A model generated the notes under the pieces. The model ran no database searches. It was given only the letters and a program-made list of their open reading frames with translations, and had not been told where the DNA came from. The position numbers and the translations under genes are program-made. Positions 9,350 through 19,852 of a stretch of DNA of 64,000 nucleotides are shown in pieces. Each line of letters begins with the position of its first letter. Position 1 is the first letter of the stretch. Source of the DNA: Bosea sp. AS-1 (GTDB lineage: Bacteria; Pseudomonadota; Alphaproteobacteria; Rhizobiales; Beijerinckiaceae); the NCBI RefSeq assembly GCF_002220095.1, contig NZ_CP022372.1, positions 211,001-275,000 of the forward strand, read 5' to 3'.

Positions 9350-9673
9350 ATGGCAGCCAAGCAAGCATCCATCGCCCGGATCTGGCGCGGGCGGACCCGG
9401 CGCGACAAGGCGGATGCCTACGCCGTCTATCAAGAGAGCGAGGGGGTGGCACTGCTGCGGCAGAAGGCTCTCGGCGTGCAGATGTTTCGTCAGGACCGGC
9501 CGGAGGAGAGCGAGTTCGTGGTGATCTCGTATTGGGAGAGCATCGAGGCGATGTCGCGCTTCGCTGGGTCCGATCCCCGCAAGATTCACCATCTGCCGCG
9601 CGATGCGGACTTTCTGATCGCGTTGCCGGAGGGTGTCGAGGTTCTTGAGATCGTCGTGAACGAGCCTGCCTGA
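9350..9673 (+). CDS. Small ABM-like (antibiotic biosynthesis monooxygenase fold) protein
   Basis: A 107-residue soluble protein with the dimeric alpha/beta-barrel pattern: IARIWRGRTRRDKADAYAVYQ at the N-terminus, then ALGVQMFRQDRPEESEFVVISYWESIEAMSRFAG. Relatives are small monooxygenases, heme-degrading or stress proteins, and many have no known substrate. The start at 9350 has a strong GAGGAGG eight bases upstream; the in-frame ATG at 9323 lies upstream of that site. Divergent from ftsK. Confidence 0.75.
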   Translation: MAAKQASIARIWRGRTRRDKADAYAVYQESEGVALLRQKALGVQMFRQDRPEESEFVVISYWESIEAMSRFAGSDPRKIHHLPRDADFLIALPEGVEVLEIVVNEPA

Positions 9674-9688
9674 GACGGCTGGATCATG

Positions 9689-9716
9689 AAAAACCCCGGC
9701 GGTTTCCCGCCGGGGT
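9689..9716 (-). terminator. Intrinsic terminator downstream of amtB
   Basis: A 10-bp perfect GC-rich stem, ACCCCGGCGG (9693-9702) and CCGCCGGGGT (9707-9716) with loop TTTC, preceded on the plus strand by AAAA. Read on the minus strand it is a hairpin followed by a U-run, as expected after amtB (stop at 9748). The plus-strand gene ending at 9673 may also use the stem. Confidence 0.8.
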
Positions 9717-9719
9717 CGT

Positions 9720-9735
9720 GGTTTCACGTGAATCG
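9720..9735. other. parS-like ParB binding site (copy 1)
   Basis: Contains GGTTTCACGTGAATC around a perfect TTCACGTGAA palindrome (9723-9732). The classical parS consensus is TGTTTCACGTGAAACA, and this 16-mer differs at three positions, all in the outer arms. The same 15-mer recurs at 56844-56858. It lies between the amtB terminator and the amtB stop codon. Assignment is by motif only. Confidence 0.5.
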
Positions 9736-9747
9736 TCCAGCAGATGA

Positions 9748-11103
9748 TCAGATGTTGTAGGCGCGCTCGCCATGCTCGGCGATGTCGAGGCCCTCGCGCT
9801 CCTGATCGGAGGTGACACGCAATCCGACGACAACGTCGACGATCTTGTAGAGGATGAAGGAGCCAATACCGCTCCAGAGCACGGCGATCGCGACGGCGAC
9901 GAACTGCTTCCAGACCTGAGCGCCCATCGCGTAGTCGGCGACGCCGACGCCGCCCAAAGCCGGCGAGACGAAGATGCCGGTGCCGATCGAACCGATGATG
10001 CCGCCGACGCCGTGGACGCCGAAGACGTCGAGCGAATCATCGTAGCCGAGCGCGTTCTTCACCGTGGTGCAGAAGAAGAAGCAGACGATGCCGGCGACGA
10101 TGCCGAGCACGATCGCTCCCATCGGCCCGACGAGTCCGGCGGCCGGGGTGATGGCGACGAGGCCGGCAACGATGCCCGAGAGCATGCCCAGCAGCGAAGG
10201 CTTGCCCTTGACCACCCATTCGATGAAGAGCCAGCCGAGGCCGGCGCCCGCTGTTGCGACGAAGGTGTTGATCATGGCGAGCGCCGCGCCGGCGGTCGCC
10301 TCGAGGTTCGAGCCGGCGTTGAAGCCGAACCAGCCGACCCAGAGCACGGCGGTGCCGATGAAGGTCATGGTCAGCGAGTGGGGCGTCATCAGCTCCTTGC
10401 CGTAGCCGATGCGCTTGCCGAGCAAGAGCGCGCCGACCAGGGCCGCGATACCGGCATTGATATGCACGACGGTGCCGCCAGCGAAATCGAGCGCGCCGAG
10501 GGTGAAGAGATAGCCTTCGGAGAACCAGACCATGTGGGCGATCGGGAAATAGACGAAGCTGCCCCAGAGCACGACGAACAGCACCAGCGCCGAGAACTTC
10601 ATGCGCTCGACGAGGCCGCCGACGATGAGTGCGGGCGTGATCATCGCGAAGGTCATCTGGAAGCAGATGAAGACGTATTCGGGGATCACGACGCCCTTGG
10701 TGAAGGTGTCGGAGGTCGAGTCATTGGTCACGCCGGCGAGGAAGGCTTTCGAGAAGGAGCCGACGAAGCTGGTGAGGGAGCCGCCGCTGGTGAAGGCCAG
10801 GCTGTAGCCGTAGATCACCCAGATCAGGCACATGATAATCGCCGTGGCGGTGATCTGGCTCATCACGGAGAGCATGTTCTTCGAGCGGGCGAGACCACCG
10901 TAGAACAGCGCCAGCCCCGGCAGCGTCATGAAGAGAACGAGGAGCGAGGACACCAGCATCCAGGCGGTATCGCCCTTGTTGGGCACGGCGGCGGCCGCCG
11001 CCGGCGCCTCGGGCGCTGCCGTCTGGGCGAAGGCTACGCCGGCGCCGAGCGCGGCGAACGCGAGGCCGGTCGCTCCGGCCCGCAGGAAAGTCCTGAAATT
11101 CAT
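9748..11103 (-). CDS. amtB: Ammonium transporter
   Basis: Amt/Rh family channel of the inner membrane, 451 aa. An N-terminal signal peptide (to about residue 26, ...AGVAFAQTAAPEAP) is followed by 11 expected transmembrane helices. Family signatures include GLALFYGGLARSKNML, DFAGGTVVHINAGIAALVGA (first pore His) and FGVHGVGGIIGSIGTG (second His region). It imports ammonium under nitrogen limitation and is plugged by the PII protein GlnK, encoded immediately upstream (28 bp). Expression probably comes from the sigma-54 promoter before glnK. Confidence 0.97.
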   Translation of the reverse strand: MNFRTFLRAGATGLAFAALGAGVAFAQTAAPEAPAAAAAVPNKGDTAWMLVSSLLVLFMTLPGLALFYGGLARSKNMLSVMSQITATAIIMCLIWVIYGYSLAFTSGGSLTSFVGSFSKAFLAGVTNDSTSDTFTKGVVIPEYVFICFQMTFAMITPALIVGGLVERMKFSALVLFVVLWGSFVYFPIAHMVWFSEGYLFTLGALDFAGGTVVHINAGIAALVGALLLGKRIGYGKELMTPHSLTMTFIGTAVLWVGWFGFNAGSNLEATAGAALAMINTFVATAGAGLGWLFIEWVVKGKPSLLGMLSGIVAGLVAITPAAGLVGPMGAIVLGIVAGIVCFFFCTTVKNALGYDDSLDVFGVHGVGGIIGSIGTGIFVSPALGGVGVADYAMGAQVWKQFVAVAIAVLWSGIGSFILYKIVDVVVGLRVTSDQEREGLDIAEHGERAYNI

Positions 11104-11131
11104 GGTTTGAAACTCCTGGAGGGTCGGATGC

Positions 11132-11581
<450 letters not shown>

Positions 11582-11654
11582 AAGCGTTCCGCCGGCCGCG
11601 AAGCGGTAAGCCGAGGCGAAACGGGGCGCGATTCCGGCAAAGTGCCGAGATGAG

Positions 11655-11671
11655 TGCCTAAATCCTAGGCA
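11655..11671. promoter_or_regulatory. Candidate NtrC enhancer palindrome
   Basis: TGCCTAAATCCTAGGCA is a 17-bp palindrome (6-bp arms, 5-bp centre) with the TGC-N11-GCA spacing of the classical NtrC box TGCACCAAAATGGTGCA, though the inner bases differ. It is centred about 108 bp upstream of the predicted glnK start site, a normal enhancer distance. Confidence 0.4.
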
Positions 11672-11704
11672 ATCGCCTGCGGCGCGCGCAGGCGCTCGAC
11701 CGGC

Positions 11705-12574
11705 TCAGGCGCGATCGGGTCGCGGGCGGATCAGCCCCTCCTGCGCCACCGAGGCGACGAGATTGCCCTGTCGGTCGAAAACCAGCCCGCGCGAAAAGCC
11801 GCGTGCGCCCGAGGTCGAGGGGCTGTCCTGCGCGTAGAGCAGCCAGTCATCGGCGCGGAAGGGGCGGTGGAACCAAAGGGCGTGGTCGAGGCTGGCACCC
11901 TGGATCTTCTGGTCGAAGACAGTGGTGCCATGGGCGATGAGGCTGGAATCGAGCAGCATCAGGTCAGAGGCATAGGCGAGCACGCTCCGGTGGAGGGCGG
12001 GCTCGTCCGGGAGCGGTTCCATCGCCCGGATCCAGACGTTGAACTTCGGTTCCATCTTGCCGCCGGTGCGATAGCGCTCAAGCTCGACCGGGCGAATCTC
12101 GATCGGCCGCTTGCGCTGGTAATAGGCCTGCACTGCGTCCGGCATGTGCGGCAGGATGCTACTGGCCATCTCCTCCCTGTCCGGCAGTTCCTCGGGCATC
12201 GGCACCTTCGGCATCGGCATCTGGTGCTCGTAGCCCGGCTCGTCGACCTGGAACGAAGCCGACATGGCGAAGATCGCCTCGCCCTTCTGGATGGCGAGCA
12301 CGCGCCTTGTGGTGAAGGAGCGACCGTCGCGCAAACGGTCAACCTCATAGACGATCGGTTGCTCCGGATCGCCCGGCAGAAGGAAATAGGCGTGCAGGGA
12401 ATGCGGCTGGCGGCCCTCGACAGTCTTGCACGCGGCATAGAGCGATTGCGCGATCACCTGACCGCCAAAGACACGCGGCCAGGTCGATTTAGGGCTGCGA
12501 CCCCGGAACAGATTGCTTTCAAGCCGCTCGAGATCGAGGATCGCTGTCAGGGAAGCGCTGATCTGCTGTGACAT
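11705..12574 (-). CDS. tesB: Acyl-CoA thioesterase II
   Basis: Double-hotdog cytosolic thioesterase (289 aa) hydrolysing acyl-CoA to free fatty acid and CoA. The N-terminal hotdog has ESNLFRGRSPKSTWPRVFGGQVIAQSLYAA. The C-terminal hotdog has DHALWFHRPFRADDWLLYAQDSPSTSGARGFSRGLVFDRQGNLVASVAQEGLIR, matching the TesB C-terminal signature. Length is as expected. It lies upstream of the glnK promoter region and is divergent from the UbiH-type gene. Confidence 0.94.
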   Translation of the reverse strand: MSQQISASLTAILDLERLESNLFRGRSPKSTWPRVFGGQVIAQSLYAACKTVEGRQPHSLHAYFLLPGDPEQPIVYEVDRLRDGRSFTTRRVLAIQKGEAIFAMSASFQVDEPGYEHQMPMPKVPMPEELPDREEMASSILPHMPDAVQAYYQRKRPIEIRPVELERYRTGGKMEPKFNVWIRAMEPLPDEPALHRSVLAYASDLMLLDSSLIAHGTTVFDQKIQGASLDHALWFHRPFRADDWLLYAQDSPSTSGARGFSRGLVFDRQGNLVASVAQEGLIRPRPDRA

Positions 12575-12691
12575 GGGCCCTATCGCGGTCGGGTTGACGT
12601 TGGCAGCGGCGGCCCGCAGAGGAACAGCCGAGTTTCGCCTGCATCAGCACCGAGGCGTTCAGCCTCGTCAAGCGGCTCGCCGGGGAGAAGT

Positions 12692-13942
12692 ATGATGGCC
12701 ATTGCGCCGGATGGAAGCACGCGCATCGTCATTGCCGGCGGCGGCATCGCCGGCCTGAGCCTGGCGCTCGCGTTGAAACAGGCTCTCGGGGCGGCTTTCT
12801 CGATCGTCCTCGCCGATCCGACGGTGAACGCGGTGCCGAAGGCCGACAACCGTGCCTATGCGGTGGCCGCCGGGGCTCGCGCCATGCTTGAGACGCTCGG
12901 TGTCTGGGATGCGGTTTCCGACAAGGCGCAGGCTATGACGGAAATGGTCATCTCCGACAGCCGGACCAACGACGCGGTCCGGCCAATCTTCCTGACCTTC
13001 GACGGCGAGGTCGAGCCCGGCCAGCCCTTCGCCCATATGGTCGAGAACGGTGCGCTCGTGGTCGAGCTGAAGGCGGCCTGCCAACTGGCCGGGGTCGAGC
13101 TGCGGCCGGTCGGCGTCCGCCGTTTCCGTGTCGAGGACGAGGATGTCGAGGTCGTCTTCGCGGATGGCGTGCGCGAGCGCGCTGCGCTGCTCGTCGCGGC
13201 CGATGGTGCTCGCTCGAAGCTGCGCGATCAGGCGGGTATCGGCTGGGTCGGTTGGGGGTACCGGCAGTCGGGCATCGTCGCGACAATCGGGCATGAACGG
13301 CCTCATCATGGCCGCGCCGTCGAGCATTTTCTGCCCGCGGGCCCCTTTGCGATCCTGCCTCTGGCGGATGGCGGCAGGCTCGGCCACCGCTCCTCGATCG
13401 TCTGGACGGAGCGGACCGAGAACGTCGAGCCCCTGCTCTCGCTGGACGCAGAGGACATTCTGACCGAGATCGAGGCGCGCTTCGGGCTCGAGCTTGGCGA
13501 GATCGCCCTGGAAAGTCCGGTGAGCGCGCACCCGCTGGGCTTCGGCGTGGCGCGGCGCTTCGTCGACTACCGCTTCGCACTGCTCGGCGATGCCGCCCAC
13601 CTCATCCACCCGATCGCGGGGCAGGGGCTCAATCTCGGCCTGAAAGACGTTGCGGCATTGGCGGAGGCGATCGTCGATGCGGCCCGGCTCGGGCTCGACC
13701 CCGGTGCGCTCGACGTGCTGGAGGGCTACGAGAAGGCCCGCCGCTTCGATACCGTCGCCATGGGCGCGGTAACGGACGGGCTCAACCGGCTGTTCTCGAA
13801 CGATGCGACGCCGCTCAGGCTGGCCCGCGACCTCGGATTGGGAATGGTCGACCGGCTGCCTGGGCTGAAGCGCTTCTTCATCCGCGAAGCGGCCGGTGTC
13901 GCCGGCGCCCCGCCGCGTCTGCTCAGGGGCGAAACGCTTTAG
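12692..13942 (+). CDS. UbiH/UbiF/COQ6 family FAD-dependent hydroxylase
   Basis: Flavoprotein monooxygenase (416 aa) of ubiquinone ring hydroxylation. The FAD dinucleotide motif is IVIAGGGIAGLSLAL at residues 12-26, DG follows in LLVAADGARSKLR, and the FAD ribityl motif is LLGDAAHLIHPIAGQGLNLGLKDVAAL near 300. A strong GGGGAG precedes the tandem ATGATG start. Alphaproteobacteria use several paralogues (UbiH, UbiF, UbiL, UbiM) with overlapping positions, so the exact hydroxylation site cannot be assigned. Confidence 0.9.
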   Translation: MMAIAPDGSTRIVIAGGGIAGLSLALALKQALGAAFSIVLADPTVNAVPKADNRAYAVAAGARAMLETLGVWDAVSDKAQAMTEMVISDSRTNDAVRPIFLTFDGEVEPGQPFAHMVENGALVVELKAACQLAGVELRPVGVRRFRVEDEDVEVVFADGVRERAALLVAADGARSKLRDQAGIGWVGWGYRQSGIVATIGHERPHHGRAVEHFLPAGPFAILPLADGGRLGHRSSIVWTERTENVEPLLSLDAEDILTEIEARFGLELGEIALESPVSAHPLGFGVARRFVDYRFALLGDAAHLIHPIAGQGLNLGLKDVAALAEAIVDAARLGLDPGALDVLEGYEKARRFDTVAMGAVTDGLNRLFSNDATPLRLARDLGLGMVDRLPGLKRFFIREAAGVAGAPPRLLRGETL

Positions 13943-13950
13943 CATCCTGC

Positions 13951-13973
13951 CGTCATGGTCGGGCTTGACCCGA
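13951..13973. repeat. REP-like short palindromic element
   Basis: Begins CGTCATGG and continues with the hairpin TCGGG-CTTGA-CCCGA just after the hydroxylase stop codon. A related element starts with the same eight bases near 49469. The pattern resembles dispersed palindromes common in Rhizobiales intergenic spaces, and it may also help end the upstream transcript. Confidence 0.35.
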
Positions 13974-14048
13974 GCAAGACGAACATCGGCAAACGCATCT
14001 CAAGATTCTAGGGACGCCGTAGCGCGGCGCCTACAAACGGCTTTCGCT

Positions 14049-14246
14049 TCAGTCCTCCAGCGGCCGTGCCTCTTCCGGCAGCATGATCGGGATGCCGTCG
14101 CGGATCGGATAGGCGAGCTTGGCGGCCCGGCTGATCAGCTCCTGCTTTGCCGCGTCATACTCCAGCGTGCTCTTGGTCAGAGGGCAGACCAGGATCTCGA
14201 GCAGCTTCGGGTCGATGCGCGTGGCGGTGTCGGTCTCGTTCGTCAT
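14049..14246 (-). CDS. Trm112 family protein
   Basis: A 65-residue zinc-ribbon-like small protein: [22 protein letters not shown]...[21 protein letters not shown]. This is the bacterial Trm112/YcaR form, which often keeps only one of the CPxC cysteine pairs, as here (a single Cys in VCPLTK). Bacterial members are thought to chaperone or activate partner enzymes such as methyltransferases; the partner is unknown here. It lies 10 bp downstream of the glutamate dehydrogenase gene on the same strand. Confidence 0.9.
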   Translation of the reverse strand: MTNETDTATRIDPKLLEILVCPLTKSTLEYDAAKQELISRAAKLAYPIRDGIPIMLPEEARPLED

Positions 14247-14256
14247 AGGGGTTCCT

Positions 14257-17200
14257 TCAGTTCTTGCGCGGCAGGTCGGCCAGCATGCCGGCCGCGACCA
14301 TCAGCTTCGGCAGGGTCAGGCCGGAGGCCGCGATGGCGTTGACCGTGCTGCGGATGCGCTCGGCATCGCTACCGCGTTCAGCCAGCCAGCTTTCGAGCGA
14401 GCCTTTGCCGGCGTCCGAAGCGGCGATCTCCTGCGTGATCTGCGCATGGGCGTCGTCCAGCGTCTCCAGCGCCCTTTCCCGGGCCAGGCGCTCGTAGTCG
14501 TCCGTCGCCGGCACCGCCGCGGCAGCCGCCTTGAGGCTGGCGAGACCGAAGAAGGCATCGACCCCGAAGTGGATTCGGGCGACGTCGCCGATGTGGCGCT
14601 TGCTGCGCTCGGCGATGTCGACGATGTCAGTCGCTTCAGCGAGCGACGGCAGGCTGGCGACGCGGGTCGCGAGCGCTTCCGGCACGCCCTCCGAGGTCAG
14701 CACCGCGATGCGGGCGAGCCGCGCCTGGGCAGCCGTTTCCGGCAGCAATGCGTTGAGCTCGGCCGAGAGATCGGCGACACCCTTGGCATAATGCGCGATG
14801 GTCTGCTCGATCGTGCCTGGCTTGGCCGCACCGCGGCGCAGGAACCAGCCCATGCGGTCAATGACGAGCTCCTGTGCGGCAGCGTAGAGCCCGAGCTGAG
14901 TCTTGCCGGGTATCGTCGCGTCGAGCGCGTCGATCTCGCTGTTGAGGCCGATGAGGTCGAAGGAATCGCGTGCGACCGCATAGGCGGCGGCGATGGCCGG
15001 GACCTCCGAGCGGGTCAGCGCGGCCAGCACCGGCACCAGCGCCGGGCCGCCGCGATTGACGATGGCATTGGCAAGCTGGGTCGCGACGATCTCGCGGCGC
15101 AACCTGTGGCTGGCAATCGCCTCGGGATAGGCGTCACGTAGAGCCTTCGGGAAATAGCGGACGAGCTCGGTCGCGAGGTAGGGGTCGTCCGGCACCGACG
15201 ATTCGAGCAGCGCGTCGTGCAGCGCGAGCTTGGCATAGGCCAGCAACACGGCGAGCTCCGGTCGCGTCAGTCCCTCGCCACGCTTCTCGCGTTCGGCAAG
15301 CTGGGCGTCGCTCGGCAGGAATTCGACGCCGCGGTCGAGCCGACCCTCCTGCTCAAGTGTCTGCATCAGGAAGCGCAGTCCCGGCGTCGCCGCGACGCCC
15401 TTGGCCTCGGTGAGCGAGAGCGCCAGTGTCTGGAGATAGTTGTTGCGCAGGACGAGCAGGCCTACCTCGTCGGTCATCGCCGCAAGCAGCTCGTTGCGCT
15501 TGTCCTCCTTGAGGCGGCCATCCTTCACCAGGCCGGCCAACGCGATCTTGATGTTGACCTCGACGTCGGAGGTGTTGACGCCGGCCGAGTTGTCGATGGC
15601 GTCGGTGTTGAGCTTGACACCCTTGCGCGCCGCCTCGATGCGCCCGCGCTGGGTCACGCCGAGATTGGCGCCCTCGCCGATGACGCGGGCGCGGACGTCG
15701 TTGCCGGCAATGCGGATCGCGTCGTTGGCGCGGTCGCCGACCTGAGCATCGCTCTCGTCGGCGGCACGGATATAGGTCCCGATGCCGCCGAACCAGAGCA
15801 GATCGACACGCGCTTTCAGGATCGCGGTCATCAGTTCGGGCGGCGAGACCTCCTTCTTGTCGATATCGAGCAGGGCACGGATTTCCGCTGAAAGCGGGAT
15901 GCTCTTGGCCTGGCGCGAGAAGATGCCGCCACCCTTCGAGATCAGGCTCTTGTCGTAGTCGCCCCAGGACGAGCGCGGCAGGGCGAAGAGGCGCTGACGC
16001 TCGGCCAGCGACTTCGTCGGATCGGGATCGGGATCGAGGAAGATGTCGCGATGGTCGAAGGCGGCGACGAGCTTGATCGCTGGCGAGAGCAGCATGCCGT
16101 TGCCGAAGACGTCGCCCGACATGTCGCCGACGCCGGCGACGGTGAAGGGCGTGGTCTGGATATCGACATCGACCTCGCGGAAGTGACGCTTCACCGCCTC
16201 CCAGGCGCCGCGGGCGGTGATGCCCATGCCCTTGTGGTCGTAGCCTTGCGAGCCGCCCGACGCGAAGGCGTCGCCGAGCCAGTGGTGCTTCTCCAGCGAG
16301 ATCGCGTTGGCGGTGTCGGAGAAGGTCGCAGTGCCCTTGTCGGCGGCAACGACGAGATAGGGGTCGTCGCCATCATGGCGCACCGTGTCCGGCGGCGGCA
16401 CGAGGGTCTCACCATCGAGATTGTCGGTGAGCTCGAGCAGGTTGCGGATGAAGATGCGGTAGCTCTCGGTGCCTTCGGCCAGCCAGGCGGCGCGGTCGGA
16501 GGCCGGCGGCAGCTGCTTGGGAACGAAGCCGCCCTTGGCGCCGACCGGGACGATGACCGCGTTCTTGACCTGTTGCGCCTTGACGAGGCCGAGCACCTCG
16601 GTGCGGAAATCCTGCGGCCGGTCGGACCAGCGCAGGCCGCCGCGCGCGACCTTGCCGAAGCGCAGATGGATGCCCTCGACACGCGGCGAATAGACGAAGA
16701 TCTCGTAGAGCGGGCGCGGCAGCGGCAGGCCGTCGACCTGGGCGCAGTCGAACTTGAAGGTGATGGTTTCGCGCGGCAGGCCGTCCGGACCGATCTGGAA
16801 GAAATTGGTGCGCAGCGCCGCGTCGACCAGATTGACGAGGCGCCGCAGGATGCGGTCCTCGTCCAGGCTGGTGACGGCGTCGAGCGCTTCCTCGATCGCG
16901 GCGCGCTTCTGCGCCATGCGCTGCTCGCGCTCCTCCGGCTTGATGCGCGGATCGAACTTGGCGGTGAAATAGCCGACGAGGTCGGAGGCGATACCGGAAT
17001 GGCGCGTCAGCGCATCGGCGATATAGCCCTGCGCATAGGGCGCGCCGACCTGGCGGAGATAGCGGCCAAAAGCCCGCAGCAGCGCGGCCTCACGCCAGGC
17101 GAGCCCGGCTGCGAGCACGAGCTGGTCGAAACGGTCGGATTCGGCCAACCCCCGGAATTGCGCCATCAGCGCCGCTTCGATGGTCGGGTCGAGGTGCTCG

Positions 17201-19098
17201 ATATCGATCTCGCCGTCGTCGGCGCGCTCCAGCGTCATGTCGTGCAGCCATACGGGGAGGTTCTTGCCCTCGCCGCCCTGGCCCTGCGGCATCACGTTGA
17301 AGGTCCGCTCGTTGACGACGCGGAAGCCCATGTTTTCCAGGAGTGGAACGCGGGCGGAGAGCGAGATCGCGCCGCCGCGCGAGAAGACCTTGAGATTGGC
17401 GCGCGTCGCCGGGTCGCCCTCGCGGCGGTAGAGATTGACCGCGCGCGGCCGCTCGGCCGAGAGCTGCTGCAGCATCTCGATATCGATCAACGCGTCGTCG
17501 GCGGAGAAGCGCTCGCGGTAGGCGGCGCCGAAGGCGGCGGCATAGCGCTCGGCCAGTGCGCGGGCGGCCGGACCCGATTTCTCGCGGTCGAGCGCATCCT
17601 TGAGCCCGTCACTCCAGGTGCGGACGATCGCGCCGATGCCAGCCTCGAGGGTCGCGCGGTCGATCTTCGGGGTTTTGCCCTCGTCGCGGCCGATGATGTA
17701 GTGGGTGCGGGAGAGAGGCCCTTCGGGATAGGCCGGGTAGGCGGCCGAGAGGCGGCCGTTGTAGATCCGGGCCAGGAACTCGCCGACACGCTGGCGCACC
17801 GTGGTGTCGTAGCGGTCCTTCGGGATGAAGACGAGGATCGAAACGAAGCGGTCGAACTCGTCGACGCGGGCAAGTGCCCGGATCCGCGGCCGCTCGGTGA
17901 GCTGCAGGATATCGAGGGCGAACTGCTCCAGCGTCGGGGCATCGATCTGGAAGAGCTCGTCGCGCGGATAGGCGTCGAGCACGTTCATGAGCGCGCGGCC
18001 GGAATAGCTCGCCGGGTCGAAGCCGATGTTCTTGGCGACGCGCGCGACCTTGAGGCGCAGATAGGGGATGACCCGGGCCGAGCCGGTATAGGCGTTGGAG
18101 GTCAACAGGCCGAGGATGCGCAATTCGCCGTCGAGCCGCCCGTCCGGCGTGAACAGCTTGACGCCGACATAGTCGAGATGGACGTGCCGGTGGACGCGGC
18201 TCTTGACGTTGGCCTTGGTGATGATGAGCGCCAGCGGCCGGGCCAGGAAGGCGCGCACCTCCGGCGTGGTGGTCACCAGTTCGCGGCCGCGACGCAGCAC
18301 CTTGACCGCGGGGTCACGCAGGATGCCGAGGCCGGACCCCTCGATCGGATCGGCAGCGACATCGCCGCCGGGGAAGCGATAGGCGCGCACGCCGAGCAGG
18401 GTGAAGTTGTCGCCCGCGATCCATTCGAGGAATTGCAGCGCCTCGGCGATCTCGTCCTCGGGCAGCGGCGGCGGATTGGCGCGATAGGCCTGAATGACCT
18501 CGGTGATGCGCCCGCGCATCGCCGCCCAGTCGTCGACGGCCAGCCCGACATCGGCATAGACCCGTTCCAGCGCGAGCTTGAGCTGTTCGCGCGCCTCGGG
18601 CGTGTCGATGCGATCGAGATGGATGTGAAGAAGGCTCTCGCGGCGGGTGCCTTCCGGAGCACGGCCGGTAGCTTCACCGGCGAGCGAGACGAACTTGCCC
18701 TTGGCATCGCGGGCGACGGCCAGGATCGGATGGGCGACGAGGCGCGGCTCGTAACCCTGCTCCTGCAACTCCGCCAGGGTCGAATCGAGCAGGAACGGTT
18801 TGTTGTCGTTGACCACCTCGAGGATGGTGATCTGCTGCTCGCGACCGTCCGCGCTGAACGCGTCGTCACGGAAGCGCAGGCTGATGGCTTCAGGCTTGCG
18901 TGGCTCGATGAGGTGCTCATAGGCCGCGGCGGCGGCACGGGCGAGCAGTTCCGGTGGGAGGGCTTCGAGATCTTCGGCGACGGAGCGGCCGTAGAGCAGC
19001 TTGGGGAACTCGGCGGGCATCGCGGCCTTCAGGCCGGCCGTGGCGGCTTCAATGGCGGCAACCGCCGCGACCGTAGCATTCGTGACCCGCTTGCCCAT
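14257..19098 (-). CDS. gdhB: NAD-specific glutamate dehydrogenase (180-kDa class)
   Basis: Very large catabolic glutamate dehydrogenase, about 1613 aa, converting glutamate and NAD to 2-oxoglutarate, ammonium and NADH. N-terminal ACT-like regulatory segments occupy the first half. The catalytic Rossmann core lies near residues 800-1150, with [58 protein letters not shown] and [16 protein letters not shown]; a helical C-terminal region follows. ATG 19098 ([12 protein letters not shown]) has GGGGG upstream and was preferred over the longer frame from 19230, which overlaps the divergent gene. Confidence 0.95.
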   Translation of the reverse strand: MGKRVTNATVAAVAAIEAATAGLKAAMPAEFPKLLYGRSVAEDLEALPPELLARAAAAAYEHLIEPRKPEAISLRFRDDAFSADGREQQITILEVVNDNKPFLLDSTLAELQEQGYEPRLVAHPILAVARDAKGKFVSLAGEATGRAPEGTRRESLLHIHLDRIDTPEAREQLKLALERVYADVGLAVDDWAAMRGRITEVIQAYRANPPPLPEDEIAEALQFLEWIAGDNFTLLGVRAYRFPGGDVAADPIEGSGLGILRDPAVKVLRRGRELVTTTPEVRAFLARPLALIITKANVKSRVHRHVHLDYVGVKLFTPDGRLDGELRILGLLTSNAYTGSARVIPYLRLKVARVAKNIGFDPASYSGRALMNVLDAYPRDELFQIDAPTLEQFALDILQLTERPRIRALARVDEFDRFVSILVFIPKDRYDTTVRQRVGEFLARIYNGRLSAAYPAYPEGPLSRTHYIIGRDEGKTPKIDRATLEAGIGAIVRTWSDGLKDALDREKSGPAARALAERYAAAFGAAYRERFSADDALIDIEMLQQLSAERPRAVNLYRREGDPATRANLKVFSRGGAISLSARVPLLENMGFRVVNERTFNVMPQGQGGEGKNLPVWLHDMTLERADDGEIDIEHLDPTIEAALMAQFRGLAESDRFDQLVLAAGLAWREAALLRAFGRYLRQVGAPYAQGYIADALTRHSGIASDLVGYFTAKFDPRIKPEEREQRMAQKRAAIEEALDAVTSLDEDRILRRLVNLVDAALRTNFFQIGPDGLPRETITFKFDCAQVDGLPLPRPLYEIFVYSPRVEGIHLRFGKVARGGLRWSDRPQDFRTEVLGLVKAQQVKNAVIVPVGAKGGFVPKQLPPASDRAAWLAEGTESYRIFIRNLLELTDNLDGETLVPPPDTVRHDGDDPYLVVAADKGTATFSDTANAISLEKHHWLGDAFASGGSQGYDHKGMGITARGAWEAVKRHFREVDVDIQTTPFTVAGVGDMSGDVFGNGMLLSPAIKLVAAFDHRDIFLDPDPDPTKSLAERQRLFALPRSSWGDYDKSLISKGGGIFSRQAKSIPLSAEIRALLDIDKKEVSPPELMTAILKARVDLLWFGGIGTYIRAADESDAQVGDRANDAIRIAGNDVRARVIGEGANLGVTQRGRIEAARKGVKLNTDAIDNSAGVNTSDVEVNIKIALAGLVKDGRLKEDKRNELLAAMTDEVGLLVLRNNYLQTLALSLTEAKGVAATPGLRFLMQTLEQEGRLDRGVEFLPSDAQLAEREKRGEGLTRPELAVLLAYAKLALHDALLESSVPDDPYLATELVRYFPKALRDAYPEAIASHRLRREIVATQLANAIVNRGGPALVPVLAALTRSEVPAIAAAYAVARDSFDLIGLNSEIDALDATIPGKTQLGLYAAAQELVIDRMGWFLRRGAAKPGTIEQTIAHYAKGVADLSAELNALLPETAAQARLARIAVLTSEGVPEALATRVASLPSLAEATDIVDIAERSKRHIGDVARIHFGVDAFFGLASLKAAAAAVPATDDYERLARERALETLDDAHAQITQEIAASDAGKGSLESWLAERGSDAERIRSTVNAIAASGLTLPKLMVAAGMLADLPRKN

Positions 19099-19210
19099 GC
19101 TAACCCCCGTTGTTTTGCCGCAGCGATGACATAGGCTGCACGGCCTTTCAACTTTGCCTTGCCCAACAAAGCGGCAAAAATGCTGTTCCCCGAACAAAGC
19201 AGGACGCACC

Positions 19211-19828
19211 ATGGCGACGAAGCATGACAAACCAAAGGTGGGCGAGGAGCCGGTGCGGCAAGATGCCCCGCCGGCCGTGATGGCGCTCGAACTGAAGCCG
19301 GGGACGTTGTCTCCGGAGAATCAGGCCTATTTCGAGAAGTGCCAGGAGAAGCTCGGCTTCGTTCCGAACGTGCTTTCCTCCTATGCGTTCGACGATGCCA
19401 AGCTTTCGGCCTTCGCCGCATTCTACAACGATCTGATGCTGGCGCCGTCAGGGCTGTCGAAGCTGGAGCGTGAGATGATCGCGGTCGCGGTATCGAGCGT
19501 CAATCGCTGCTATTACTGCCTCACCGCGCATGGCGCCGCGGTGCGCCAGCTCTCGGGCGATTCCGTCCTCGGCGAGCTCATGGTGATGAATTACCGGGCA
19601 GCGGAGCTATCGAAGCGGCATCGCGCCATGCTCGATTTTTCGGTGAAGCTGACCGAGACGCCGCACCTGATCGGCGAGGCGGATCGCACGGCCCTGCGGG
19701 AGGCGGGGTTCGGCGAACGCGACATCTGGGACATCGGCGCCGTCGCATCCTTCTACAACATGTCGAACCGTATGGCCTCGGCCGTCGATATGCGGCCGAA
19801 CGCCGAATATCACCGGCAAGCCCGTTGA
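19211..19828 (+). CDS. AhpD-like peroxidase-related protein
   Basis: A 205-residue carboxymuconolactone-decarboxylase/AhpD fold protein. The CxxC redox pair is in SSVNRCYYCLTAHGAAVRQLSGD (about residues 100-105), with the downstream His two positions after the second Cys block. The C-terminal ERDIWDIGAVASFYNMSNRMA fits the peroxidase-related subfamily. It probably acts as a thiol peroxidase or disulfide reductase in the cytosol; the partner is unknown. Divergent from the glutamate dehydrogenase. Confidence 0.88.
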   Translation: MATKHDKPKVGEEPVRQDAPPAVMALELKPGTLSPENQAYFEKCQEKLGFVPNVLSSYAFDDAKLSAFAAFYNDLMLAPSGLSKLEREMIAVAVSSVNRCYYCLTAHGAAVRQLSGDSVLGELMVMNYRAAELSKRHRAMLDFSVKLTETPHLIGEADRTALREAGFGERDIWDIGAVASFYNMSNRMASAVDMRPNAEYHRQAR

Positions 19829-19852
19829 TCCGCCGACGCTTTCGCTGCGAAA

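Noticed and set aside
16051..19134. Plus-strand open frame of 1027 codons opposite the glutamate dehydrogenase
   Set aside because: Composition is Asp/Arg/Ala/Gly-biased with no recognisable domain; the minus-strand gene has clear catalytic motifs.
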